A stretch of DNA of 5,839 nucleotides from Clostridiales bacterium (lineage in GTDB: Bacteria; Bacillota; Clostridia; Tissierellales; Sedimentibacteraceae): the NCBI GenBank assembly GCA_003487955.1, contig DNNJ01000063.1:1-5839 (forward strand), written 5' to 3'. The translations under genes and the position numbers were made by a program. Under the pieces are notes generated by a model. The model did no database searches, was not told the DNA's origin, and saw only the letters and a program-made list of their open reading frames with translations. Position 1 is the stretch's first letter. Each line of letters begins with the position of its first letter. Below are positions 1 to 5,839 of this stretch, piece after piece.

Positions 1-11
1 AGGAGAAGACA

Positions 12-866
12 ATGAATAGAAAAAATAAACGCAAGATAAAAAAAATTATAATTGTTGCCACTGCTTTAATTTTTATTTTATTTGGAGTATTACTGATAAA
101 AGAAAAATTAAATAATGATTTACCTCCCAAAGATAATAAGGAGGAGGAATCTGTAAACAATCATAATGAACAGGAAGAAGAGACTTCGATAGAGCCGGAA
201 AATGAGCCGGAGGAAGAAGAGCCGGAGGAGCCTGTACAACCCGAAAAACCGGAACAGGAACAATCGCCGGAGGAAGCTGAAAATAGCATCATAATCGAAA
301 ACCCGGAAAAAATAGATGTACTGGTCAATAGAAGAAGAAATCTGCCTGATACCTATATACCTGAGGACTTGGTAACACTCAGCGAAGTACCTACAGTGCT
401 TTTAAACCCGGAGGTAAATCAGTTAAGGAATGATGCATATGAAGCATTAAAAGAATTGTTTGAGGCTGCAAAGGAAGAAGCAGGTTATGTACTGTGTGCA
501 CGGTCAGGCTACAGGTCATATAATACTCAGACATCATTGTATTCATCATATGTTAATAGCTACGGTCAGCAAGCTGCTGATAAATACAGTGCCAAACCGG
601 GTCAAAGCGAACATCAGACAGGTCTTTCCATAGATATTACGTGCGAAGCCTTAAATTACAAATTAGATACCACATTTGGCGAAACAGATGAAGGAAAATG
701 GGTTTCGGAAAATGCTCATCGTTTCGGATATATAATCAGATATCCTAAGGGGAAGGAAGAAATAACAGGTTATTCATATGAGCCATGGCATATAAGATAC
801 TTAGGTATTGAGCTGTCAGAAGAGGTATATGAATCAGGACTCACATTGGAAGAATACTTCCAATAA
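12..866 (+). CDS. Membrane-anchored D-alanyl-D-alanine carboxypeptidase, VanY/M15B family
   Basis: A 284-residue zinc peptidase predicted to remove the terminal D-Ala from peptidoglycan stem peptides outside the membrane. Residues 1-10 are Lys/Arg-rich and 11-29 form one hydrophobic segment, giving an uncleaved anchor or signal with the rest outside. Residues 43-90 are a low-complexity Glu/Pro-rich stalk. The catalytic domain covers about 100-284: SGYRS at 165-169, the SEHQTGLSIDI block with expected zinc ligands H201 and D208, and EPWH at 257-260 supplying catalytic E257 and third ligand H260. All hallmark residues of the family are present, so the enzyme should be active. The start is supported by AGGAG at 1-5, six bases before ATG. 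It is transcribed convergently with htpG and ends five bases before a terminator hairpin. The natural substrate (D-Ala-D-Ala pentapeptide, or tetrapeptide as for LD-/DL-carboxypeptidase relatives) cannot be fixed from sequence. No van resistance genes are seen, so a housekeeping wall role is likelier than vancomycin resistance. Confidence 0.93.
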   Translation: MNRKNKRKIKKIIIVATALIFILFGVLLIKEKLNNDLPPKDNKEEESVNNHNEQEEETSIEPENEPEEEEPEEPVQPEKPEQEQSPEEAENSIIIENPEKIDVLVNRRRNLPDTYIPEDLVTLSEVPTVLLNPEVNQLRNDAYEALKELFEAAKEEAGYVLCARSGYRSYNTQTSLYSSYVNSYGQQAADKYSAKPGQSEHQTGLSIDITCEALNYKLDTTFGETDEGKWVSENAHRFGYIIRYPKGKEEITGYSYEPWHIRYLGIELSEEVYESGLTLEEYFQ

Positions 867-871
867 AAAGA

Positions 872-902
872 AGCCGCGGGAATCGTCCCCGCGGCTGTTT
901 TT
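872..902. terminator. Intrinsic terminator, probably bidirectional
   Basis: A perfect 9-bp GC-rich stem (AGCCGCGGG at 872-880 pairing with CCCGCGGCT at 888-896) encloses a 7-base loop and is followed by G and five T on the + strand. It begins five bases after the carboxypeptidase stop codon, so it should end that transcript. Read on the - strand, the same hairpin is followed by TCTTTTTATT, so it could also stop htpG transcripts, about 85 bases after the htpG stop. Confidence 0.9.
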
Positions 903-980
903 AGGTGTGTCCCTTCCAATTTGGGGACATTCCTCCACAATCAGAGACTATCCCTAAATAAGGAGGTGTGTCCCTCTTCC
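903..980. repeat. Intergenic cluster of short direct and inverted repeats (GGAGG-nn-TGTCCC unit)
   Basis: Between the terminator and the htpG stop, the 12-mer AGGTGTGTCCCT occurs twice in direct orientation, at 903-914 and 964-975, each followed by a TCC-like tail. An inverted copy at 924-936 (GGGACATTCCTCC) matches the reverse complement of 962-974 at 11 of 13 positions, and its GGGACA also pairs with TGTCCC at 908-913. A weaker imperfect palindrome, AGAGACTATCCCT, lies at 943-955. The RNA could therefore fold into alternative hairpins. There is no open frame or promoter here. It may be a REP/BIME-like or MITE-like dispersed repeat; this window alone cannot show whether it recurs in the genome. 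Confidence 0.55.
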
Positions 981-981
981 T

Positions 982-2853
982 TTAAATCAACTCATACACA
1001 TCATTTGCATATTGTACAGGATCTTCAATTGTAAGCCCTTCAATAAGCATTGCCTGATTATATAATACGCTTGAAAGTTTCTTAAGTCTTTCCTTGTCGT
1101 TGTCATAAGAGTCTTTCAACTTTTCAAAAATTGGGTGGTTAGTGTTAATTTCAAGAATTTTCTCCGCATGAATGTCTGCAGGATTATCCGGCATTGCATT
1201 TAACACCTTTTCCATTTCTATTGATACTTCTCCTTCAGTAGCAAGGCATACCGGATGAGTTTTGAGTCTTTTTGAAGCTCTCACTTCCTTAACCTTATCA
1301 CCTAAAGATTCCTTCATGAAAGAAAACAGCTCCTTATTTTCTTCACTAGTATCAGCGTTATCATCTTCCGTCTTAATATCAAGGTCGGAACTTGAAATAT
1401 TCTTAAATTCCTTTTCTTTGTAATTTAACAAAACCTTTATTGCAAATTCATCTATTTCATCAATAAAGTAAAGAATTTCATATCCTTTGTCCGAAACAAG
1501 CTCTGCTTGCGGAAGCTTTGACAATTTATCAACGCTTTCTCCTGCTGCATAATATATATACTTTTGGTCTTCCTTCATTCGGGCTGTATATTCATCAAGA
1601 GTTACAAGCTTCTTCTCATGAGATGAATAAAACATTACAAGCTCCTGTAGGGTTTCTTTGTTTGAGCCCCATTCACTGTATAAGCCGTATTTCAAAGTTC
1701 GTCCGAAATTTTGAAAGAATTTTTCGTAGGTTTCTCTTTCATCTTTCAGCATAGTCAAAAGCTCGCTTTTAATTTTTTCCTTGAGTTTCTTGGCAATAAA
1801 TTGAAGCTGCTTGTCATGCTGCAGTACTTCTCTTGAAATATTAAGAGAAAAATCAGGCGAATCAACCAATCCCTGCACAAAGCCGAAATAATCAGGCAAC
1901 AGCTCGCCGCATTTTTTCATAATCATTACACCGTTTGAATAAAGCTCAAGACCTTTTTCGAATTCCTTTGTATAGAAATCAAAAGGTGCTCGTGCAGGTA
2001 TGTACAGGATTGCATTGTAGCTGACTATGCCTTCCACACTTATATGAGTGTATTTCAAAGGCTTTTCATAGCCGAAATGTTTTTCCATATAGAAGTTTTC
2101 ATAATCTTCATCTTTAAGCTCACTTTTGTTTTTTCTCCATATGGGGACCATACTGTTTAATATTTCATCTTCGAAATATTCTTCGTATTCATTTTTTGTT
2201 CCTTCTTTAAGCTTTCTTTTTTTCATCATCATTTTAATGGGATATTTGATGAAATCGGAATATTTCTTTACTAAGGACTTAATGTTGTAAGCATCTAGGA
2301 ACTCATCATAATCTTCATCATCTGTGCTTGGTTTGAGCTTCATGATTATGTCAGTTCCAATCTTGTCCTTTTCACAGGGTGTGATTGTATATCCGTCTGC
2401 TCCTGTGGATTCCCATTTAAAAGCTTCCTCGGAACCTGCTTTTTTGCTTATAACAGTTACCTTTTCTGAAACCATGAATGCAGAATAAAATCCAACGCCA
2501 AATTGTCCGATTATATCAACGTCTTCTTTTATTTCATTGTTTTCTTTAAAATCAAAGGAGCCGCTTTTTGCGATGATACCGAGATTTGAGTCAAGCTCAT
2601 CCTTTGACATACCGATTCCCGTATCAGATACGGTTAATGTTCTTTCTTCTTCATTTGGTGTAATTCTTATATAGAAGTCATCTTTGTTAAACACAATGTT
2701 TTTGTCTTTTAAAGACATAAAGTAGCTTTTGTCAATTGCGTCATTGGCATTCGAAATAAGCTCTCTTAGAAATATTTCCTTGTGTGTGTAAATGGAATTA
2801 ATCATTAAGTTCAAAAGTCTTTTAGATTCTGATTTAAATTGTTTTTTAGCCAT
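982..2853 (-). CDS. htpG: Molecular chaperone HtpG (bacterial Hsp90)
   Basis: A cytosolic, ATP-dependent homodimeric chaperone of 623 residues, the usual size for bacterial Hsp90. The N-terminal GHKL ATPase domain (about 1-210) has the ELISNANDA helix with catalytic E31 and Mg/ATP-binding N35, the DTGIGM loop (77-82) and the glycine-rich lid motif [11 protein letters not shown] (116-126). The middle domain (about 225-490) includes the NISREVLQ segment with R341, equivalent to the arginine that contacts the ATP gamma-phosphate. A short acidic stretch (about 494-507) precedes the C-terminal dimerisation domain, which has the conserved [10 protein letters not shown] block (533-542) and [10 protein letters not shown] (570-579). 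As in other bacteria, there is no MEEVD tail and no charged N-M linker. The frame is intact. AAAGGA at 2866-2861 (minus-strand order) lies seven bases before ATG and fixes the start. It has its own promoter and CIRCE operator, so it is probably HrcA-regulated and independent of the wall genes upstream. Confidence 0.98.
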   Translation of the reverse strand: MAKKQFKSESKRLLNLMINSIYTHKEIFLRELISNANDAIDKSYFMSLKDKNIVFNKDDFYIRITPNEEERTLTVSDTGIGMSKDELDSNLGIIAKSGSFDFKENNEIKEDVDIIGQFGVGFYSAFMVSEKVTVISKKAGSEEAFKWESTGADGYTITPCEKDKIGTDIIMKLKPSTDDEDYDEFLDAYNIKSLVKKYSDFIKYPIKMMMKKRKLKEGTKNEYEEYFEDEILNSMVPIWRKNKSELKDEDYENFYMEKHFGYEKPLKYTHISVEGIVSYNAILYIPARAPFDFYTKEFEKGLELYSNGVMIMKKCGELLPDYFGFVQGLVDSPDFSLNISREVLQHDKQLQFIAKKLKEKIKSELLTMLKDERETYEKFFQNFGRTLKYGLYSEWGSNKETLQELVMFYSSHEKKLVTLDEYTARMKEDQKYIYYAAGESVDKLSKLPQAELVSDKGYEILYFIDEIDEFAIKVLLNYKEKEFKNISSSDLDIKTEDDNADTSEENKELFSFMKESLGDKVKEVRASKRLKTHPVCLATEGEVSIEMEKVLNAMPDNPADIHAEKILEINTNHPIFEKLKDSYDNDKERLKKLSSVLYNQAMLIEGLTIEDPVQYANDVYELI

Positions 2854-2889
2854 TTTATCTTCCTTTCATTTAAATTACGCAATGATTTG

Positions 2890-2916
2890 TTAGCACTCGA
2901 AATGATTGAGTGCTAA
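2890..2916. promoter_or_regulatory. CIRCE operator (HrcA repressor binding site) of htpG
   Basis: A perfect inverted repeat: TTAGCACTC at 2890-2898, a 9-base spacer, then GAGTGCTAA at 2908-2916. This matches the CIRCE consensus at every arm position. It lies directly downstream of the htpG -10 box, where the transcription start is expected, so bound HrcA would block initiation. It ends 36 bases before the htpG ATG. HrcA itself is not encoded here. CIRCE is best known from groESL and dnaK operons. Confidence 0.97.
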
Positions 2917-2920
2917 GCAT

Positions 2921-2948
2921 ATTTTATCAAAAACAGATGAAAAGTCAA
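2921..2948 (-). promoter_or_regulatory. Sigma-A-type promoter of htpG
   Basis: On the - strand, TTGACT (2948-2943) is a near-consensus -35 box, followed after 16 bases by TAAAAT (2926-2921) as the -10 box. The predicted start is near 2914, inside the CIRCE element, giving a leader of about 60 bases. The spacing and the coincidence with the operator support this as the real heat-shock promoter. It lies in the 128-base gap between htpG and the preceding gene, which itself shows no convincing terminator. Confidence 0.82.
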
Positions 2949-2981
2949 TAGGTTAAATAAAAAAGACTCTAAAAAATGGGG

Positions 2982-3512
2982 TTAGGTCATCTCTCTGAAG
3001 AATCTGCAGTTGTCATATATTTTGACTAATGTATTCCATGTGTCCATATCTACTATTCCGGTGTCGGGAAGCATGCTTCTTTGCTGAAAAAGCCTTACTG
3101 TTTCTTCGGTTTCTTTATCATATAAGTTTGTAACTTCCAATTGAGTATAATTGATATATTTTCTCCAAAATCCGTTTAGCATAATTTTTATTGTATATAC
3201 TATATCCTTTTGATCACTTATTTTCACATCTGCAAAGTCCGAATTGCCGACCGGAATTCTGTCGGGCATTTGAGTTTTTCGCCGGAACTCATGGTTTTCA
3301 CGGACTAATTTATTCAATGTAGGGACATCAACGAAACCGGTTTGGGGAAGTCCCTTTATATTCTGAAATACAAGAACAGCATTTCGGGTTGCTTCGTCAT
3401 ATACTCCCGTTTGCAGCATTAAGGGCAATGAAGGATATAGAGCTTTAATGTTAATAAGATAGCTTTGAATTACCATAATTAAATTTGTGTTATAGTTTAA
3501 ATCAGTAATCAT
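2982..3512 (-). CDS. Small protein with two peptidoglycan-binding (PG_binding_1-like) modules
   Basis: A 176-residue protein that appears to consist only of two peptidoglycan-binding modules. Module 1 (about 10-72) has the signature YDEATRNAVLVFQ, then GLPQTGFVDVPTLNKL. Module 2 (about 103-166) has YDKETEETVRLFQ, then LPDTGIVDMDTWNTL. These match the D-G-x-(F/Y)-(G/D)-x-x-T-x-x-A-V-x-x-FQ ... G-x-V-D-x-x-T-W pattern of the family. A polar linker (about 73-100) joins them. No catalytic domain, signal peptide or membrane segment is visible. The start is supported by AAAGGAG (3526-3520), seven bases before ATG. It follows the preceding gene after only 16 bases, so it is probably the last gene of that operon. 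Its modules resemble those of the two upstream proteins, suggesting that it arose from them by loss of the N-terminal domain. A wall- or spore-binding role is inferred; no enzymatic function can be assigned. Confidence 0.8.
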   Translation of the reverse strand: MITDLNYNTNLIMVIQSYLINIKALYPSLPLMLQTGVYDEATRNAVLVFQNIKGLPQTGFVDVPTLNKLVRENHEFRRKTQMPDRIPVGNSDFADVKISDQKDIVYTIKIMLNGFWRKYINYTQLEVTNLYDKETEETVRLFQQRSMLPDTGIVDMDTWNTLVKIYDNCRFFREMT

Positions 3513-3528
3513 AGTTGGTCTCCTTTAT

Positions 3529-4947
3529 TTATGCGGTTGTTTCACTTTCAGCAAGAAACAACTGATATGCCTCGCTTAATACGTTCCGTGTTTCGTCATC
3601 AACAACACCGGTAACAGGCAGTCCAAACAAATTTTGGAAGGCAATAACTGCGGCAGTTGTTTCGGGCCCGAACACACCGTTAATTTCAACTGGTTTTATT
3701 TCAGGATATATGGCAGATAAAGCATTCAGCATTATTTCAAGAAATAGTATTCTTGGATATTCAAGCCCCAAACCTTCAGATAAATTTATTCCCAAAAAGG
3801 GAAGCAGAGGCAATCTTAATTCTTCTTGGGGAATTTCTGTAAGTATTGAATATACCTCCCGATACAGCAAATTCAATGTTTGCTGGTCTATTATTCCGGT
3901 AGGAGCTAAACCCATAATAGTTTGAAATTCTCTTACTGCCTCGGTAGTTTCAGGACCGTAGAACGTGTCTATTTCAACAGGTTTTATTGTGTTATATCTT
4001 TGAGATACAATATTGATAAAAAATTCTATATATGCCACTATCGGCAAGGTGGCTCCCTGCAATACAATATTAGCATAGAGCTCCTGCAGCTCTTCAAAGG
4101 TAAGTCCTTCGGCTTCTAACTCGGCTATATTCGTAACAGCAATATAAATAGAGCGTATTTTGTACCATGTATCGCTGTCCACAATTCCTGTTACAGGGAG
4201 ATTGAATGCTTCTTGAAAGATTCTTACGGCATTTTCTGTATTTTCATCAAAAAACCCCGTTATTGCAACATCGGGAACTAAAGGAAAATTGTCGTGTATT
4301 ATACTTAGTGAATGCTGCATTCTAAAAACATCTATTCCGGAATCTCCTAAAGAAAGAGGCTCGCCGGGATAGGTTCCCGTAATCTCTACTGCGGCAGTAC
4401 TTTCAACTAAGGTTATATCATCACCATAATAATACTTAAGAATTTCTTCGGCTGTATAGCCCTGATTTGCCAATTCAACACTTCCCCATTGATACATGCC
4501 GTCACACTGAGAAATCCTTCCATCGCAGAAGACTGCAAATAACGGCTCAATATGTCCTTCTCTTGTAATATATTGATTAAAAATTTCATTTGAAATATCG
4601 GAAACAGTGTCAAAAATACCTCGTTCGTGCACATAAGCCTGGTCATACTGAGTGGTATTTGTAATATCAAAATCATAACCTCTTGACCTGTACCATTCCG
4701 TAAATATTCTATTCATTGCAACAGAAGTAATCGCATGAATATTTGCCCGTAAAGCTTCTTCCGGCCATGTGGGATACAATTCACTGGATGCTACATTTTT
4801 TATATAATCTAAATAAGGAACCGTTACATTTAGAGCTTGGTCGTCGTCGGGAGCTCCTAAATGCACGGTTATATAAAGAGGAAAAGGCACAATGACATGG
4901 GGGAGGGGAGCCTCCGGGAAAACAACATTTATATCAGATATACTCAT
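3529..4947 (-). CDS. SpoIID/LytB-like domain protein with three C-terminal peptidoglycan-binding modules
   Basis: A 472-residue two-part protein. Residues about 24-180 resemble the SpoIID/LytB domain, whose founding member is a lytic transglycosylase that trims peptidoglycan during spore engulfment. Supporting blocks are VPYLDYIKNVASSELYPTWP (43-62), where E56 aligns with the catalytic glutamate, then EEALRANIHAITSVAMNR, and near the end MYQWGSVELANQGYTAEEIL (151-170), typical of the family's Q-W/Y-G-A-x-x-x-A-x-x-G ending. The usual F-H-S-x-x-G-G stretch is replaced by a segment with C141 and C148. Three peptidoglycan-binding modules follow at about 198-267, 300-365 and 397-461, with cores such as FGPETTAAVIAFQ and GVVDDET. 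No N-terminal signal peptide is seen. AAGGTGA (4958-4952) lies four bases before ATG and supports the start. The gene follows its paralogue after 27 bases and precedes the two-module gene by 16, indicating one operon. Whether it still cleaves glycan strands is uncertain. Confidence 0.82.
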   Translation of the reverse strand: MSISDINVVFPEAPLPHVIVPFPLYITVHLGAPDDDQALNVTVPYLDYIKNVASSELYPTWPEEALRANIHAITSVAMNRIFTEWYRSRGYDFDITNTTQYDQAYVHERGIFDTVSDISNEIFNQYITREGHIEPLFAVFCDGRISQCDGMYQWGSVELANQGYTAEEILKYYYGDDITLVESTAAVEITGTYPGEPLSLGDSGIDVFRMQHSLSIIHDNFPLVPDVAITGFFDENTENAVRIFQEAFNLPVTGIVDSDTWYKIRSIYIAVTNIAELEAEGLTFEELQELYANIVLQGATLPIVAYIEFFINIVSQRYNTIKPVEIDTFYGPETTEAVREFQTIMGLAPTGIIDQQTLNLLYREVYSILTEIPQEELRLPLLPFLGINLSEGLGLEYPRILFLEIMLNALSAIYPEIKPVEINGVFGPETTAAVIAFQNLFGLPVTGVVDDETRNVLSEAYQLFLAESETTA

Positions 4948-4974
4948 AATATCACCTTGCTTTCATCCTTATAT

Positions 4975-5839
4975 TTAACTTGCATCAGTATTTGGAGAGG
5001 GTGATGTTGTATTACCAAATCTTAATTGCCGATAAACGGTTATCATTTTGTTCCATGTTTCTTCATCTACAATTCCATTTGCCTCAAGTCCATAAGCTCT
5101 TTGAAAAGCTGTTACTGCAGCCGTTGTTTCCGGGCCAAATGTGCCGTCCGGCTGAACATATGGTATTTCCGGAACTACAGTTGAAATATATGCTAATATC
5201 TCCTGTATAATGAATACTCCGGGCCTTTCTGAGCCCTCACTGAATAATACATTTGGATAGAGTAAGGAGGGCAGCTCAATAGCTGCAGGCGGTAGTGCCC
5301 TCAAAATGCCAAGGACGCTGTTGTACATTGCAGTCCATGTTTCCTCATCAATTAAACCTGTTGCGGGAAGCCCCATGGTTTTTTGAAACTCAATTATTGC
5401 ATTCCTTGTTTCAGGACCTAAAATGCCGTCAATATCAACTGCAGGGATGGAATCATAATAAGCCGATAAAACGTTTAAAAAAAACTGAACCATTTGAACT
5501 CGAGGTAGAACCTCAACCCCTTCTTCTGTCTCTGTAATATCTTCAATAACATCACCGACTAAGACTCCACGGGGAGAAAGTTCTGCAAGCCTTATTACAG
5601 ATGCATATATAGTTCCTATCTGAACCCAAGTTGCCATATCTATAATACCTGTTACCGGAAAATTAAATATATTTTGAAATTCTTTCACTGCAGTTTCCAT
5701 ATTTTCGTCAAATAAAGAATTAACGGGTGAAATTCTTGGTATGGCAGGGTAATTTACAGATATTGCATTTAAAGACATTTTTGCAATAAGTACATGTTGA
5801 TTGTCATCACCGAGATGCAGCGGTGATTCCGGATATGTT
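4975..5839 (-). CDS. Peptidoglycan-binding repeat protein, 5' end beyond the window; paralogue of the 472-residue protein
   Basis: A partial gene. The first visible ATG is at 5778, but the frame stays open to the window edge, and its 20 extra codons read TYPESPLHLGDDNQHVLIAK. These align with TYPGEPLSLGD in the 472-residue neighbour, just after its SpoIID-like domain. The true start therefore lies outside, and a SpoIID-like N-terminus is likely but unseen. Counting from the ATG at 5778, three modules follow: about 1-52 (FDENMETAVKEFQ, then GIIDMATW), 90-152 (LGPETRNAIIEFQ, then GLIDEETW) and 185-245 (FGPETTAAVTAFQ, then GIVDEETW). A polar Ser/Thr/Asn/Pro tail (NTTSPSPNTDAS) ends the protein. 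A linker after the first module (LAELSPRG) matches IAELEAEG in the paralogue, so the whole architecture was duplicated. The stop lies 27 bases before the next gene, consistent with one operon whose promoter is off-window. The likely role is peptidoglycan binding; catalysis cannot be judged. Confidence 0.83.
   Translation of the reverse strand, partial: TYPESPLHLGDDNQHVLIAKMSLNAISVNYPAIPRISPVNSLFDENMETAVKEFQNIFNFPVTGIIDMATWVQIGTIYASVIRLAELSPRGVLVGDVIEDITETEEGVEVLPRVQMVQFFLNVLSAYYDSIPAVDIDGILGPETRNAIIEFQKTMGLPATGLIDEETWTAMYNSVLGILRALPPAAIELPSLLYPNVLFSEGSERPGVFIIQEILAYISTVVPEIPYVQPDGTFGPETTAAVTAFQRAYGLEANGIVDEETWNKMITVYRQLRFGNTTSPSPNTDAS

Noticed and set aside
12..866. Carboxypeptidase as a vancomycin-resistance VanY
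   Set aside because: No vanR/S/H/A/X-type genes are visible, and VanY-family carboxypeptidases are common housekeeping enzymes in Firmicutes.
903..980. CRISPR array or riboswitch in the convergent gap
   Set aside because: The repeat units are 12-14 bases in mixed orientation with unequal short spacing, unlike CRISPR, and the region lies downstream of both flanking genes, where a riboswitch would have no target.
1518..1754. Open frame of 78 codons on the + strand
   Set aside because: It lies wholly inside htpG on the opposite strand, has no ribosome binding site or recognisable domain, and htpG is unambiguous.
2960..2977. Possible terminator around AAAGACTCTAAAAAA after the two-module gene
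   Set aside because: The only self-complementary core is AGA-C-TCT, a 3-bp stem with a 1-base loop, and the flanking A runs do not pair with each other.
3710..4119. Two short + strand open frames (3710-3925 and 3922-4119)
   Set aside because: Both are antisense to the well-supported module-encoding part of the 472-residue gene, and their translations show no family features.
4413..4676. 87-codon open frame on the - strand
   Set aside because: It is an alternative frame within the SpoIID-like domain of the 472-residue gene, whose own frame carries clear conserved motifs.
4980..5537. Two + strand open frames (4980-5210 and 5295-5537)
   Set aside because: They are antisense to the partial peptidoglycan-binding repeat gene. 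Similar antisense frames are a by-product of the repeated module codons.

Overview
The window looks like part of the chromosome of a low-GC, endospore-forming Firmicute, most likely a Clostridia-class anaerobe. The evidence is the AT-rich sequence, strong AGGAG-type ribosome binding sites, a perfect CIRCE/HrcA operator, and a cluster of SpoIID-like and peptidoglycan-binding-repeat proteins of a kind I associate with clostridial spore formers. The organism assignment is an inference; no rRNA or other marker gene is present.

Layout. Positions 1-866 (+) hold a membrane-anchored VanY-type D-Ala-D-Ala carboxypeptidase with a long Glu/Pro-rich stalk. It is followed at 872-902 by a strong hairpin terminator that can work in both directions. 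The short gap up to 981 carries several small copies of a GGAGG-nn-TGTCCC unit in alternating orientation, a compact repeat with no obvious gene. From 2853 down to 982 (-) lies htpG, the bacterial Hsp90 chaperone. Its leader has a recognisable sigma-A-type promoter whose predicted start point lies inside a perfect CIRCE operator.

Upstream of htpG on the same strand, from the right edge to 2982, is a tight three-gene array with gaps of 27 and 16 bases. The first gene is cut by the window edge; its reading frame continues past the first visible ATG to base 5839. It is a paralogue of the second gene, which encodes a SpoIID/LytB-like domain followed by three peptidoglycan-binding modules. The third encodes only two such modules. 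At least eight peptidoglycan-binding modules are therefore encoded in about 2.9 kb. Neither complete protein has a visible signal peptide.

The cell-wall theme is shared by both flanks: carboxypeptidase on the left, SpoIID/peptidoglycan-binding proteins on the right. The heat-shock gene htpG between them has its own promoter and is probably regulated independently. The array is the least ordinary part of the window; its role in spore or cortex peptidoglycan is an inference from domain content.
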